Shown here piece by piece: positions 23,071 through 34,900 of a DNA stretch of 64,000 bases. The notes under the pieces are model-generated. The model had not been told where the DNA came from, did no database searches, and saw only the letters and a program-made list of their open reading frames with translations. A program made the position numbers and the translations under genes. Positions within the stretch are counted from its first letter, which is position 1. Each line of letters begins with the position of its first letter. Source of the stretch: Piezodorus guildinii (lineage: Eukaryota > Arthropoda > Insecta > Hemiptera > Pentatomidae); NCBI GenBank assembly GCA_023052935.1, contig CM041298.1, positions 65,807,838 through 65,871,837 of the forward strand, written 5' to 3'.

Positions 23071-23735
23071 AAATGTATTCAGTTTTGTTGGAAACATATG
23101 ATTTCGATTAAAACATATAACTATATTAAATTGTTAAATATAATAATCATTAATAAGTTTATGCTCTGTTCGTAACTTAACATTACCTTTTACAACTTTA
23201 TGTATGAGATAATGTTTTTTTTATAATTTTTTTCTCTTTCCAACGGTATATTATACGTCTATATTACTGCTCTACTCTTCAAATTGAATATTAAGCCGTT
23301 ATTTGTGAATACTCATAAGAAGATATGGTTAATCTTTTAGGAAGTACAAAATTAAACGTACTTTAGAGGAAGAAAATACAAAAATAGGCTATTCAAGCCC
23401 TCTCAGACTATTTCAATCAGAATGAAACCCCCTTAAATTTTACATCGGTATAGTGAGTGGAATCAAAATCGCTAAAGCTATTTTTGAGTAAATCGTAAAA
23501 AGGTGGAAAATGCATGGTATAAAGTACCACTTCCGGTCAGCCGATTTTATTGAAAAAGTTGCTATAAATTCGGGCATATAGTTGTCTTAAATATGAAATT
23601 TCAGTTTTTTACGGGACTTGGTTATTTGGACTCAGGGGACAATAAAACGTGCATTTCCGTTTAAAACTGGAATTCTAAGAATTCTAAAATTTTCACGATG
23701 GCAATACTTTTCTTATTATATATTTAATTTATTTC
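23071..23735 (+). mobile_element. HLE-A copy A10, 5'-truncated, head-to-tail with A9
   Basis: It starts immediately after the A9 end with ATGTATTCAGTTTTGTTGGA, a block normally about 100 bp inside HLE-A. It then runs the family order to TTTTCACGATGGCAATACTT. The direct abutment gives a tandem pair. Confidence 0.6.
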
Positions 23736-25327
23736 GAATGGAGATAGACATTTGTATGACTGCTACTAGATACCTCTTATCAAAGAAATCATAGTTTGTG
23801 TTCAATAAATCAGAAATCTATGATTTGTAAAATAATTTATTAGGCTAATATCCTGGAAACCGCCTTCCTACGAAGATATACTACTTTATAGCGTATGTAA
23901 TTAACAACAGAGATTCTTAAGTCAAACTTGGATATAATATAATATCGACAAACCAGTAAAAATAAAAAGGACCATTTTTTAAATTGTTTTTCAATTTTCT
24001 CAATCACACTTCTTATTATCATCGTAATATATGGATTTTAAAAAACATTTTTTTTTTTATTTTATTTTATTTTTTTTTTATGGTAAGAAGGTGAAATTGA
24101 ATCCTTTCCTTTCCCCTAATGGTGACGTATTTTGTTTAATTAAATAATAAAATGATGCAGTAATAAATGATAAATATTATAATAAAATAATAAGAGGAAG
24201 TTAAAAAAATAAATACATGGCATATACAGTTATAGGGGGAATATAAGCTCATTCAAGTAATGTCGTCCCATGCGAATTACCCCCCCCCCCTCTTTTTTTT
24301 TTTTGTTTAAAAAGATAATGATCTTAAGATAGTAAATGAAAGATATGTAATGGCGAACTGAACTACTTCTTTTAAAAAATGCAAAAACATATTTTTCAAG
24401 TTTTATCCTAAAAACGACCTAATTAATCAACTGTTTACTCCACAGATATTGACCATATATTTTTTAATAATATAAACACATTGGAATTATAACAAATTAG
24501 GGAGTAAATGTACTATTTAAAAAAAATACCAAATAGGAAATAAATCATAGTCGATATTTTTGAGAAGTTTTCAAACGGTTCTTGAATTATAACTGTCCAA
24601 ACGTTTTAAAATGTTTGTCATATTACAAATTAACATACTCCTGTAAGATAATTTACGCAACTTTGCAAAATGATTGCATGAATTGAAAAAATATATCGTT
24701 TTAAGTAAAAAACTAAATGTTACAATATATTCTATCATTGTATAACTATTTAATTGTCTTGTAGATCAATGAATATTGCTCAGATGAAATAAGTTGAAAA
24801 TGTAGCAAAACCGAACAGGTGTGACCTCGTCAGCAGATAAGGAAACTCAAAAAACAGTGGAACAGTGAGAGCTGCCCTTGAAATCCATCAGTCAATGACT
24901 TAACTACTGATTAAGTTGCCAACAATTGATTCTTTGCTCTGACAATAAACATACGAAACGTAAAGAGTTTAATTTTAAAACAGTGTAAAAAGTGGTTCAC
25001 AAGTTTAATGTCAATCGATAAAAAAGTTGCTTCCGATACAATTAACTAATACTTCATTTACATCCGTCAAAATTAATGGAACTTTTAAGGTTAAAAATTA
25101 ATAATATTAAGAAAAACATTCAACAATAAGATGAATGAACATCGATTACTATTCTGTCAAAAAATGACATCAGTTTTAAATGACCAACTACTAAAATAGC
25201 AATTCATTAACTTACACATATTTTAAGAGAAATAATACTTTAAAAATTGCAATAAACAATAAGAAGTATGAACAATGAGTGAAAGTAAAATTTCTGATTA
25301 TGACATGATAAAATACAACTCAATTAC
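23736..25327. other. Putative first intron of the kinesin-like gene
   Basis: A+T-rich DNA with homopolymer runs (poly-T at about 24050-24080; C10 followed by T-rich at about 24280). No exon was recognised. If the exon at 25328-25365 is real, this and the DNA to its left are intron. Confidence 0.4.
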
Positions 25328-25365
25328 CTTACGGCTACGCGTACACTGGATTCATCATCTGTCAT
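25328..25365 (-). CDS. First coding exon of a kinesin (KIF21-like)
   Basis: On the minus strand an ATG opens M-T-D-D-E-S-S-V-R-V-A-V-R, ending 12 codons plus 2 bases later at GTAAG|gtaattg. S-V-R-V-A-V-R is the first beta strand of the kinesin motor domain, which continues V/I-R-P in the next exon. The acidic D-E-S-S lead-in is closest to KIF21-type kinesins as I remember them. The upstream tract ctgtctcacag, just 5' of attcaatcaacATG, could be a 5'UTR splice acceptor. Only 13 residues are visible, so the subfamily is tentative. No I-R-P exon is visible in the 25 kb downstream on this strand. Confidence 0.55.
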
Positions 25366-25640
25366 GTTGATTGAATCTGTGAGACAGCACCGTTACAAAT
25401 CAAATTATTAAACAGATCTTGTGTTGGATGGATATTGAAAAAAATGGCACATAACACAATCATACAAAAAACACCGGCAAACCAACATCCACGAACGACA
25501 CAAACTTATCGACGGCGTCAGACATACTGCCATAGTCAGCTTGTTATGCCTTAGTACTGAACTCTGGTGGCTATATCGCAAACTAATCTTATCAACTCTA
25601 GGGCCCCCCTTTTTTGTTCCCATTGGAAAGTGGAGTTGCT
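25366..25640 (-). promoter_or_regulatory. Upstream/5'UTR region of the kinesin-like gene
   Basis: About 270 bp directly upstream of the kinesin ATG is less A+T-rich than its surroundings, carries scattered CG dinucleotides and a poly-C run (25601-25612), and has no repeat similarity. It could hold a 5' exon and promoter. No TATA box or initiator can be assigned with confidence. Confidence 0.25.
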
Positions 25641-27307
25641 TTTAACCCAATTTTATTTTATTAATGACTAACTATATAAGACTTCAGTAAACGAGTTAAA
25701 TATTTGCATGTATATTTTTTTAAATATCAACAATTATTAAAATTTAGTCTTGTAACATACTTAAAATTAGTCTGACACTCAAACCTTTAACCTATATTTA
25801 TTCTTTAAATAACAAGAGTTTGTTTGCTTGATTTCGCATGTAGTGTTTATAACTGTAAATTGCTAAAAATAAAAATGGAGGGAAAGAAAAAAAAAAAAAA
25901 AGCTTGATTTAGAACTTAAAAATCCTTATTAAAAATACAAGGTTCTACTATTTTCATTCAAGTGCTGAAATTAGTTGGTCATAATTACTTTCTTAACATT
26001 CTGATTCTGGTACTATTTCTGTAAAGCTAATTAATTACAATAAATAAAGATTGAAATATTTCCAAAAAAAAACAACTGAGATTTTGGATAATCAGTTATT
26101 GACTTGGTCAATAAGGATGTCACTAAGGGGGTAAGAGACATAGTCCTTCTCTCATCCCTCACAATAATTTTGTTTTAAACTGTAAGGACCAATTAATACA
26201 GCATATAATTTTACTTAAAAAGACACTGAAGACAAAAAACCAATACATTTCAAGTAAAAATGTGGGTGTTTTACTTGAAGAGAAAATTGTAACTTGGAAC
26301 CTCGCCTTCACATCATCTTATTTTTATGAATTCTACCTTTTTCTTCAGATCAGTTCCAAAAATCACATTAAAGGTGTTAATAGATGGTAACCTCCTATTT
26401 ACCAGTCTTTAGAAATAGTGAAAAGGGAAACTAAAAAAATAATTAATCAGCCGATCTCCACCAACTATGGCATTATTGCAACAAAACCACATTGTTTACT
26501 AGTGATAGCAATAACAATCCTAGTCTTTTTTTTTAGAAAAAAATTTAAAAATATAGAAAACTAATATTGAAGCCTCCCGTCCAGTCAGTTCATGACTTAA
26601 AAAAAAAATAATATGGAATAAATTTGTAATGTTTTCAAGAGAATTTATGTGTATTTGGTTACTCTTTTTTAGATTGCTGATGTCTAATATGATCAAAGGT
26701 GTATGCAGAGGATTTTTGTTATGAGGGCCAAGTAGTGAGGTTGAAAACATATGTTTTTTACTAAACACTATATACAAATAAATTTGAAAATTAAGTGTGT
26801 AGTTGAAAGTAAAAACAGTTTCAATCCTACCTTTTCATTTGTTTTTAATATTTGCATTTCTTCCAAAAAATTTTAGAGCCTATGTCTGCCCATGGGTGTG
26901 TATTAAGAGTTTGCATTAGCCCCGATGGCAATGAATAATGATATAGACTTGTTAGTAATTTACAGATGTTTGAGGGACACAAGAATTGTGTTAGCATGGT
27001 GCTGTACTGTAGGAATTTTCTTAAAAATTATCCACATTAGAATCAAATAACTTTTTTAATATAACTTTTTACAAACACAGGTTTTTATATAATAATTTTA
27101 ATTACATTATCTCAGCTTTGTTATTAAATTAAATTAACAATATACATGCATCTCTCAATAATAAGCTAATGTTTTTTGTTTTTTTATATTCATACCCGTA
27201 TTTATTATGTCTGCATTCAAGAATTTTCATAGCTTTGTTTAAACATTTTTCCTTATGTTCGTGAATCAAAATGATCACATTTAGTTTGAGTTTCATTTTA
27301 CTTGGGG
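25641..27307. other. Intergenic stretch
   Basis: No gene or repeat family recognised. Short open frames here have no family features. Confidence 0.4.
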
Positions 27308-27856
27308 TCTAGCTGCCGCTCAGTGAGATCATGAGGTACCCATGTATCGAGCTTTTTTACTTTCCAAATACACTTTAAATGTCTGGAAACGGTAGATGCA
27401 CTTGCATTTAGTTATGATGAGAGTCCTTTAACTGTTTTGTAGGGGTTTCCTTCTGCTGTATGTTTGAGGACATTGTTGTCTATTACGGATGGAGGTCTTC
27501 CTCGGGGCAAGTTTTCCAAGTCTGTATCCCCAGCTGAAAACTTAGCAAACCAACAGCGAATAGTCCGTTCATTAACACTCCCTTCCCCAAACTCCTTGCA
27601 AATATTTCTAGCGCCTCAGCTGCTGAATGGCCGAGTTCAAACTCGTACAAAAATCGCGTGTCTCCATGTTCATATTTGGAGGTATACTAAAAACTGGGTA
27701 ATTGATTGGGAAGCTAATGTTTATAATACAAAGGTAGAGGATTAGTAACTGTTTACTTTAAATATGTAAACATTCGGAAGAAAACAACAGAGACCTGCAA
27801 AATCCTTTATGTATTTCAGAAACTATAAAAACAGACATTTCATGTGAAACAACCTA
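27308..27856 (-). mobile_element. Truncated mariner (copy 2)
   Basis: It has the right inverted end (ACATTTCATGTGAAACAACC on the plus strand, near 27855) and the transposase N-terminal half on the minus strand (F-A-K-F-S-A-G-D-T-D-L-E, then a L-P-R-G-R-P-P-S-V-I region). It stops near 27308, at about the point where copies 1 and 3 have their internal deletion, so the 3' half is gone altogether. The frame is disrupted. Confidence 0.7.
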
Positions 27857-30800
27857 ATATATAGCAATAGAAGATCTGAAACACATTCATCGTATCAATT
27901 CAGCTAAAAAGAAGACAGGAGAAAATCACCTTTAGCAGTTATTTGAGACAATTTTCAGATGGAAACTGCCTCATGAAGATGGAATATGCTACTAGGTTTT
28001 GGGGAAATAATGGGTAAAGGATAAGATTAAGACTGCTCCTTACTTGGTTTAAACAAGAATCAAAGAGAATACACTAAGATATGTATTATAAACAGAGTAA
28101 AAACTGGCTAAGGAGACTATATAAGAAAGAATCTCATACTCATTATACTTAGGAGTCTTATGTATACCAATATATATAACAGAGGTCACATAAAAAACAA
28201 AAATTAAAACTAGAAAAGAGAAAAAACTCAGGATTTAGAAAAAACATTTAATGGTTACATCAACATAAATCAAATTTTCTACGCATAAAAGTTTAAATGC
28301 TTATATTAAATACAACTTCTATTAGGCTTTTCCATTAATGAAGTGTTGAATAAACTCTTGAGGGATAATTTTATATTCTCCTAATAGCTAAATTATTATT
28401 ATTTAAAATGATTCACCTTAATTTGAATACAATTTGTGTTCAAATTATTCCATAGATGTTTAACATAGATTTTAACCTGCTGTGTGATCTTTGTCAGTCA
28501 ATAGCAGACCTTTTCTTTCTCCTCGACCTTTCTTGAAGTAGTGTAAGGTGAATAATTAATTGTATTTTGTTATCAGGGAACCCTGCAAATATTTGTTATC
28601 AAGTGGAGGGAAAATAAAATTTTAAAATAATTTTATGTTATTTATTTATCATCAAACATAATTACTTAAAATTTTCAAACTTTCTAAACACATATTAAAT
28701 AGAAAATAATTGTATTACTATTTATAAAAAACAAAACATAGTTTAAAGCTATCAAAAATTTTGAACAAGTGGTAGTCTTGTGAACAAAAATTAATATGAA
28801 TTATTTTGTAGCAGTAGTTATGTATTTGTAATAAACATACATTCAATAATTTAACTTAAAATTAGGAATGGCAGTAGAATCAGCCTATAAACACTCCTAT
28901 TAATGTTTTCAGAAAAAGTTACAAAAGTGTTTCATACTTTAGCGACTTGACCAATATACATTTTTTTTCTCACTAATTGTTAATAATTTAAAAAGAATTT
29001 CAAAATTTATTTAATTACATTAAGATTTGTAGTGAAAGGAAACGTATCATTGCATGAAAACTATAATTAATATACATTAAATATACACACATTAACATTT
29101 TATAAAATTTATACATAATGAGATAATGTAAAACATTATAAATATCTGTATTATATATAAATTAATTGAATAAGAAGTGGGTTTATGGATATATGCCTTT
29201 AACAGTGCAAGGATATATCTAAATTTATATGGAAAATTATCCACTGACAATAATCATCACATATTTATATAATAATTATAAATGTACGCTTTACACAAAA
29301 AATTGTAGTAGACTTACGATGATTCGCTGGGGTTTGAAAAAAAAGGCATAATATAGTATATAAGTTGTTTAACATGACAATATATTTTCAAAAACAGTCT
29401 CATCACATTGTATCTATATAGATAGGATTTGGCAGTTTTTTCCTACTACCAAACATCGTTTTTACATCTTTTCCAGGCAAATCAAAACTTTGTCTTCAAT
29501 GGATTTAACCATACTAAAAAATAAAAAAAATGTTTAAACTCAGAATAATCCATTAACTTAGCTACATCCTAATATAACTGATGAAACATCTGTAAAATAA
29601 TTATCTTAAGTGTTTGCACCATAAAAAACTGACTTTGAAAAAAAATTATCTAAAAAAAAACACATTAAGGAATGAATCACAATTGTTTGTGCGAACATGA
29701 CTGATAATAAAAATAAATTCTGAGAAAAAGTAAGCAACAATGTAGTTTTAAAAAAGTCATTTTTAATTAGTAAAAATGACAACTGATTGTAATTAAACAA
29801 AAAAGAGTAACTACTATGTATTTTTTTAAATAGTTTAAAACTATTTTTATATCAGATAATTTCTTATTAAGTTTCTTGAATTAAAAAAATATTTGATAAC
29901 ATCCCCTCAGCCATGAATGATCGATAGTCTACTTTTAAACTGAAAATTAAATTTATGATGGGTTATTTATATTCAGTTCCTAATTGAACCCAAAAGGGTT
30001 CGAATACTGAGAGGAGCTATACCAACTCCATATATACATACTTAAAACAACTTAAAATACAATAAATAACAAAATCTATAATGGTAACTAAAAATATTTT
30101 ACGCTTTTGAGCGAATTTATAAAATTTGATATTAAACGATAAAAAAATTTCAAGTCCTAAAAATGGGTAACATCTAATAAAGAATTGTATCTTAATAGGT
30201 CTTTAGACGAAATGACAGCGATTTATAAATATAAAACAAAAAATGTTTGCGATACGATAATTTTTAATAGAATTATTTACAATGGGAGTGAATTCTTAGG
30301 AATATATATATATATTTATATCATTGAAACTGATTTTCTAAGAATAAAAAATACAGATAAGCAGACTTAAAATAACTGCTTTAACTGTATTGCAGTAGGG
30401 AATATTGTTCAACAGCAAACTAGTATTGGTGTTTTTAGTTTTCCATAGCATAAACAACTTTATACAACATTTAACTGCCATTGTAATAATTCATTTAAAA
30501 TTTTTACACAAATATTATCACAACAATTTTACTAAACTGCAAGCCTTTATATTATAAGAAAATCGCTTAAAAATTCAATTTTTTTTTCCTTAAGAAAAAT
30601 GAGATTTTAGATACAATTAAAAAACAAAAACAAATTACAAACAGATAAAATAGTTTCTATTAAAGATTTATCAACTGTTACATGCAATGCTTGAGGTTTT
30701 ACTAAGACTTATGTAATATCAATATTTTACATTCCGTTTAATATAATATGGTTTAGTTTTAAAAAATGATGTTAATGTACGAATGTCAAATAAGCCATAT

Positions 30801-30999
30801 GATATAAACATTTAAATCAAGTTCTAGTTTATCGTAATTGCTTTAGAATTGTAAACGTGAAAACTAATTGTATAAACAGAAAATACTGTTCACATACGAA
30901 AAATTAGTAGCTTACACACCGAAAAGCTGTTTAAATATATAAACTTATATTGCTCTAAATCAATCTTGTATTCCATTCTTATGTATTTGACGGCATATA
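27857..30999. other. A+T-rich DNA downstream of CaMKII
   Basis: About 3.1 kb without recognisable repeats or proteins. It may include distal CaMKII 3'UTR. A short TA run is at about 30302-30322. Confidence 0.4.
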
Positions 31000-31823
31000 C
31001 CTAAATATATATCAGTTAGTCCAATATTGTTATAATGATAAATTTCACTTACAATTAGAAGACAATAAATACAAAGTTTTTTATTATGAAAAAGTATTCA
31101 TGTTTAAATAAATAATTGAAAATTTAATTAATAGACATGCAAACAGTTGTCTAAAATTCAAGTCTATCACGTTTAGTAGTCAGTGAGGCGTGGCCCCTCA
31201 CCTTCTTTTTTGTATATTTTTATAATACAAAATTTAAATTTATGTTTACTTTTATTCACTACAGTAGTCACAGATGATTAGGCCAAAATGTATCATAATA
31301 AACAGAAAACCAATCTTTGCCAAAGCTTGAAGATTAAATGCTATGGAACAAGGATGAAGCACTATAGATTCAATAAAATTTAATTAATTTGAATTTAAAA
31401 TTTAGTTTGAAAAGACAATTCTTGGAGCTTTGTATATTAATTAAGTACCTAGACTAGACCTATAGAATATATTTTTATGTCGCCTTCCAAATATAAGATT
31501 GCACTTTTTTTGCATATGAAATATAAATGCACTTTTATTTTTAAAAACAGTGGGTACAAACACTTCTAAGTAATTAAGTTTTAATGGAATCCAATTCTTG
31601 CTCCGTTTTTTTTTCTTTTTTCTTTTATCTCGTAATAAAAAGCGTGGGTTGTGTAGAAACGGTAGCACCTCTACAGTTCTGGGCGATTCAGCCTGGAGAG
31701 ATCAGTAGTTGAGGCAATCTAATCGCCCGATAAAGAAAACATTCATCAGAACGTGAAATCCATCCCTCCTTAGAAATAATAGAAAGAGAGAAACAGATAA
31801 CAGCTTACAGCAAAAGCAACAGA
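31000..31823 (-). other. Probable CaMKII 3' untranslated region
   Basis: This is the stretch directly after the TAG stop on the minus strand. It is free of recognisable repeats. AATAAA-type hexamers on the minus strand are read as tttatt at about 31535 and 31252 on the given strand, with others further on. No poly(A) site can be chosen from sequence alone, and the UTR could run much further toward 28 kb. Confidence 0.4.
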
Positions 31824-31953
31824 CTACTTATGCTGTGGATATGAAAACGGAGGCGTATTTGAAGACCTATGAAAATGAACGTTTTGCCATTTACTGTCTT
31901 TTTTTTGCCAAACCCTAGTTTCTTCACATTGGCAAACTTGTGTAGCTCCTTGC
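31824..31953 (-). CDS. CaMKII: CaMKII terminal coding exon
   Basis: The acceptor is ...tgtatctttcag. 130 coding nt end in TAG. It reads (K)QGATQVCQC, then [20 protein letters not shown], then a short tail [13 protein letters not shown]. The E-E-T-R-V-W...W-x-N-V-H-x-H strand is the hub signature. The family H-R/K-R-D is Q-K-K-D here, and S-Q-S-E-E-T is C-Q-C-E-E-T with two new cysteines. The tail after H-R is a variable part of the family. A longer open frame over the same bases in another register (31805-32050) is a shadow. Confidence 0.93.
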
Positions 31954-34900
31954 CTGAAAGATACAAAACATTAATGAAAAACATATTAATATTAAATAAT
32001 AATATTTTTATAGTTTGTTTGATGTAATATACTAATATTCTCAACTCCACATTTTATTAGCACAAATTTTAAATATTTTGTCAAATTTAATGTAGAGAAA
32101 TTCATCTCGATAACTTCAATGAGCTCTGAACCGTAAGTATATGAATTAAAAGTTTACAAAGAATACTTATCGATGATAATGTATGACTAGATTTAATTTT
32201 AAAAGCAGAAGCTTAGGTATATGAAATATTGAAAAAGTAAATGAAGAATAAATATTTTGATACAGTATGTACACCCACTACAAAAAAATGTTATACAAGT
32301 TTTAAGGATTAATCAAACAAAAATGAGTTGCAATGATGTGAGAATGGTTGACTGTGTGTTCAACATTCCAGCCTAAATTTTAGGACTCCTTCAATCGTCC
32401 TGAAGAAAAGCTAAAATTTAGACCAAAACATTGGCACAAATACATTAAGTCTCTACTTAATTAAATGTTTTGATGACTGCACCCGGAACTAACTTCTCCC
32501 CAAAAATGAGTTGTGTTTATTAATTACTTCCATAGTTATTTTATTTCAAGTTGATCGTGTTTCTTATATGCTTTCCATTGGGTCATAAATATTATTTTTA
32601 CGAACAACATAGAGAGTATATTCTAATGTAGAATGAAACAGTAGATTCAATAATCATTAAAAAAAATATTAGCAATACAAGCTGTCAAAGGAAATTACAA
32701 CAAAATCCATTAAAAATATTGTAACTTTATAAAATCTGATAAAAATATTTAATAAACTTCAGAAAATAACATATCTGAAAAAAAAAAAAAATTAGTTTTA
32801 CAAGAAAATACGGTAATTATAGTTAGTAAAAATGCCTAAATAGAATCTTAAGGTACCTAGTCTTTAGAAAAAATATAATCGGTATTGGAGTACTTCCGCT
32901 TTATAAACTTACTTATAATATATGTTGTAATATACCCATTTTTTATAATTATATTATTTATTTATTTATTATTTGATTATTGTGTTAGGCAGGCTAACAA
33001 TAGGATAAAAGTAAAATTTAAATTTAAAAAACAGCTCCTATTTGGTTGTTTGTTTACAAGCATAGCATCCATTTTGGATGCTAAGAAAAAAGGTCACTGG
33101 CAGGTACCTACCAGGTAAGAGTACAAGTAAAAAAGGTTTAGTAGAAGTTATGACATGAGAGAGGCAGGAGCTGCTGCTGAATATGAAGAGGGATCTTGGT
33201 TAGCCTGCATATTGTTTGTGTTATTTTGTAATTTGTTATGATTAAAAAGTTGTATAATACATTTGTGCCTGATTGTCAAGAACCCATACCATACCCTGAG
33301 AGTAAAATGAGTTTTAATTAAGTAAATATTGTGTGAATTAAATTTTTCTTAAAAGAATATATTTTTTAAAAATAAGCATATTATAATGTATACTAATTAC
33401 TTATTGTAGTCAAGTAACACTGTTAAAACCTTTATGATCAAGTAAGCTTGTGCTGTTTGAATCTGTCGCCACTTGAGTATCTATGGGGCTTTGTTTGTTT
33501 GTGTATATCCAATACAGTCTGTGCATATCAATCACAATAATTTGTATTTCTGTATTTTCCATACACTCTGTAAAAACAGGACTTTTTTTTTCTAATGATT
33601 AAGTAGAGTCAGAAGCATCTGTCAAACCATTGACCTCATCCTGAAAAAGCTCATTTTCATTTAAAACAATGCGATTTACCAAGCCAAAGTTTGAAACAGG
33701 ACATTGAAAATCAGAGCTCTAACCGTCTGGTTACTTTGATTTAATACTTTATAATACTACGGTTCATGAACAAATATATTTTTATGGTATAATTATACTA
33801 TCAACGATTCTTCAATCAGTTTAATTGTTTCTATAAAGTAAACTTCTTAAACCAATAAAACACCTCTGCAATGTTTCATATTTACCATAACAATCTGCTA
33901 TAGAAGAGTTTCACTATATTAAATTAAACAATATTTCTATAACTGAAAAATCTTTATCTAAACCAATAATAAGTATTTACTATAATAATATACATACTTG
34001 TCAACATATTGAGTAAGCCTCACGTAAGCTATACATGCAGCCTCTTCACCCAAAAGGTGGACGTTCGGGTTCAATATTGTAGTATTGAGGAATTTACTAC
34101 TTTTTGGCGCAACTAAAGCAAAAAATAATTAATATAAATTAAATATACATAATATATGATTGTATCCTATATTGTCAGTTTTTGGGCCAAGATCAATAAA
34201 ATATAAAATAAAAACAGAAATTGTATTACTTAATCAATAAGACAATATAGTATTATCTTATACATATTTCTCTCTAGTCCACCTAACTACTAATCCCATC
34301 TCTATAAAAACTTTGAATTAGGTGAAAATAGAAATAGGAAAAAATATTTTTAAATTTATGATTATATATATTAAAAACCCGTACCTCTACAGCCCATGAA
34401 ACCTCTTAGGTTCAGTAAATATAGAGATTCTTACTGTTTCATGACTGAGGATCGTGTAAGGAGGTGATTAGGCTTGTATCACACTATGCTGCCAGGTTTT
34501 CCCCCCAATTTATGGGTACCCACTTTAAAGAGGCTGGGTCCGCTCCATAGCCCAGGGTCGCTCCCTGGCTGAAATAACAGAATATATAATTCTGCCACAG
34601 CCGGAGTTCGAACTTGGGACCCGGAGAACAATATACTAGTGCTCTATCTATTTGACCACACTGCTCCCATAATTCCATTAAAAAATCATACTAAACCATT
34701 TTCTACCATAACGTAAAAATAATGTTATTAATATAATAAATAAAAATTTCCATATTTTTTTTAATTTGTACTATTAGAACCCAAGAAGGGTCTTGGGCTC
34801 AGTAGATATAGAGATTCGTACTGCTTCTAGGCCAATGGCTGAGAAATGAGGTGATTAAGCTGAGATCACACTCAGCTGACAGGTTTTTCCCCATTTTTTG

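Noticed and set aside
26358..26393. Plus-strand exon-like stretch after tacctttttcttcag, ending AGATG|gtaacc
   Set aside because: It has good splice signals but no recognisable peptide and no other plus-strand exons nearby.
31805..32050. 81-codon minus-strand open frame over the CaMKII terminal exon
   Set aside because: It is the wrong register. The spliced register gives the conserved EETRVW...WQNVHFHR peptide and a stop.
34484..34678. 64-codon frame in the CaMKII intron
   Set aside because: It lies wholly within SINE2 copy a.
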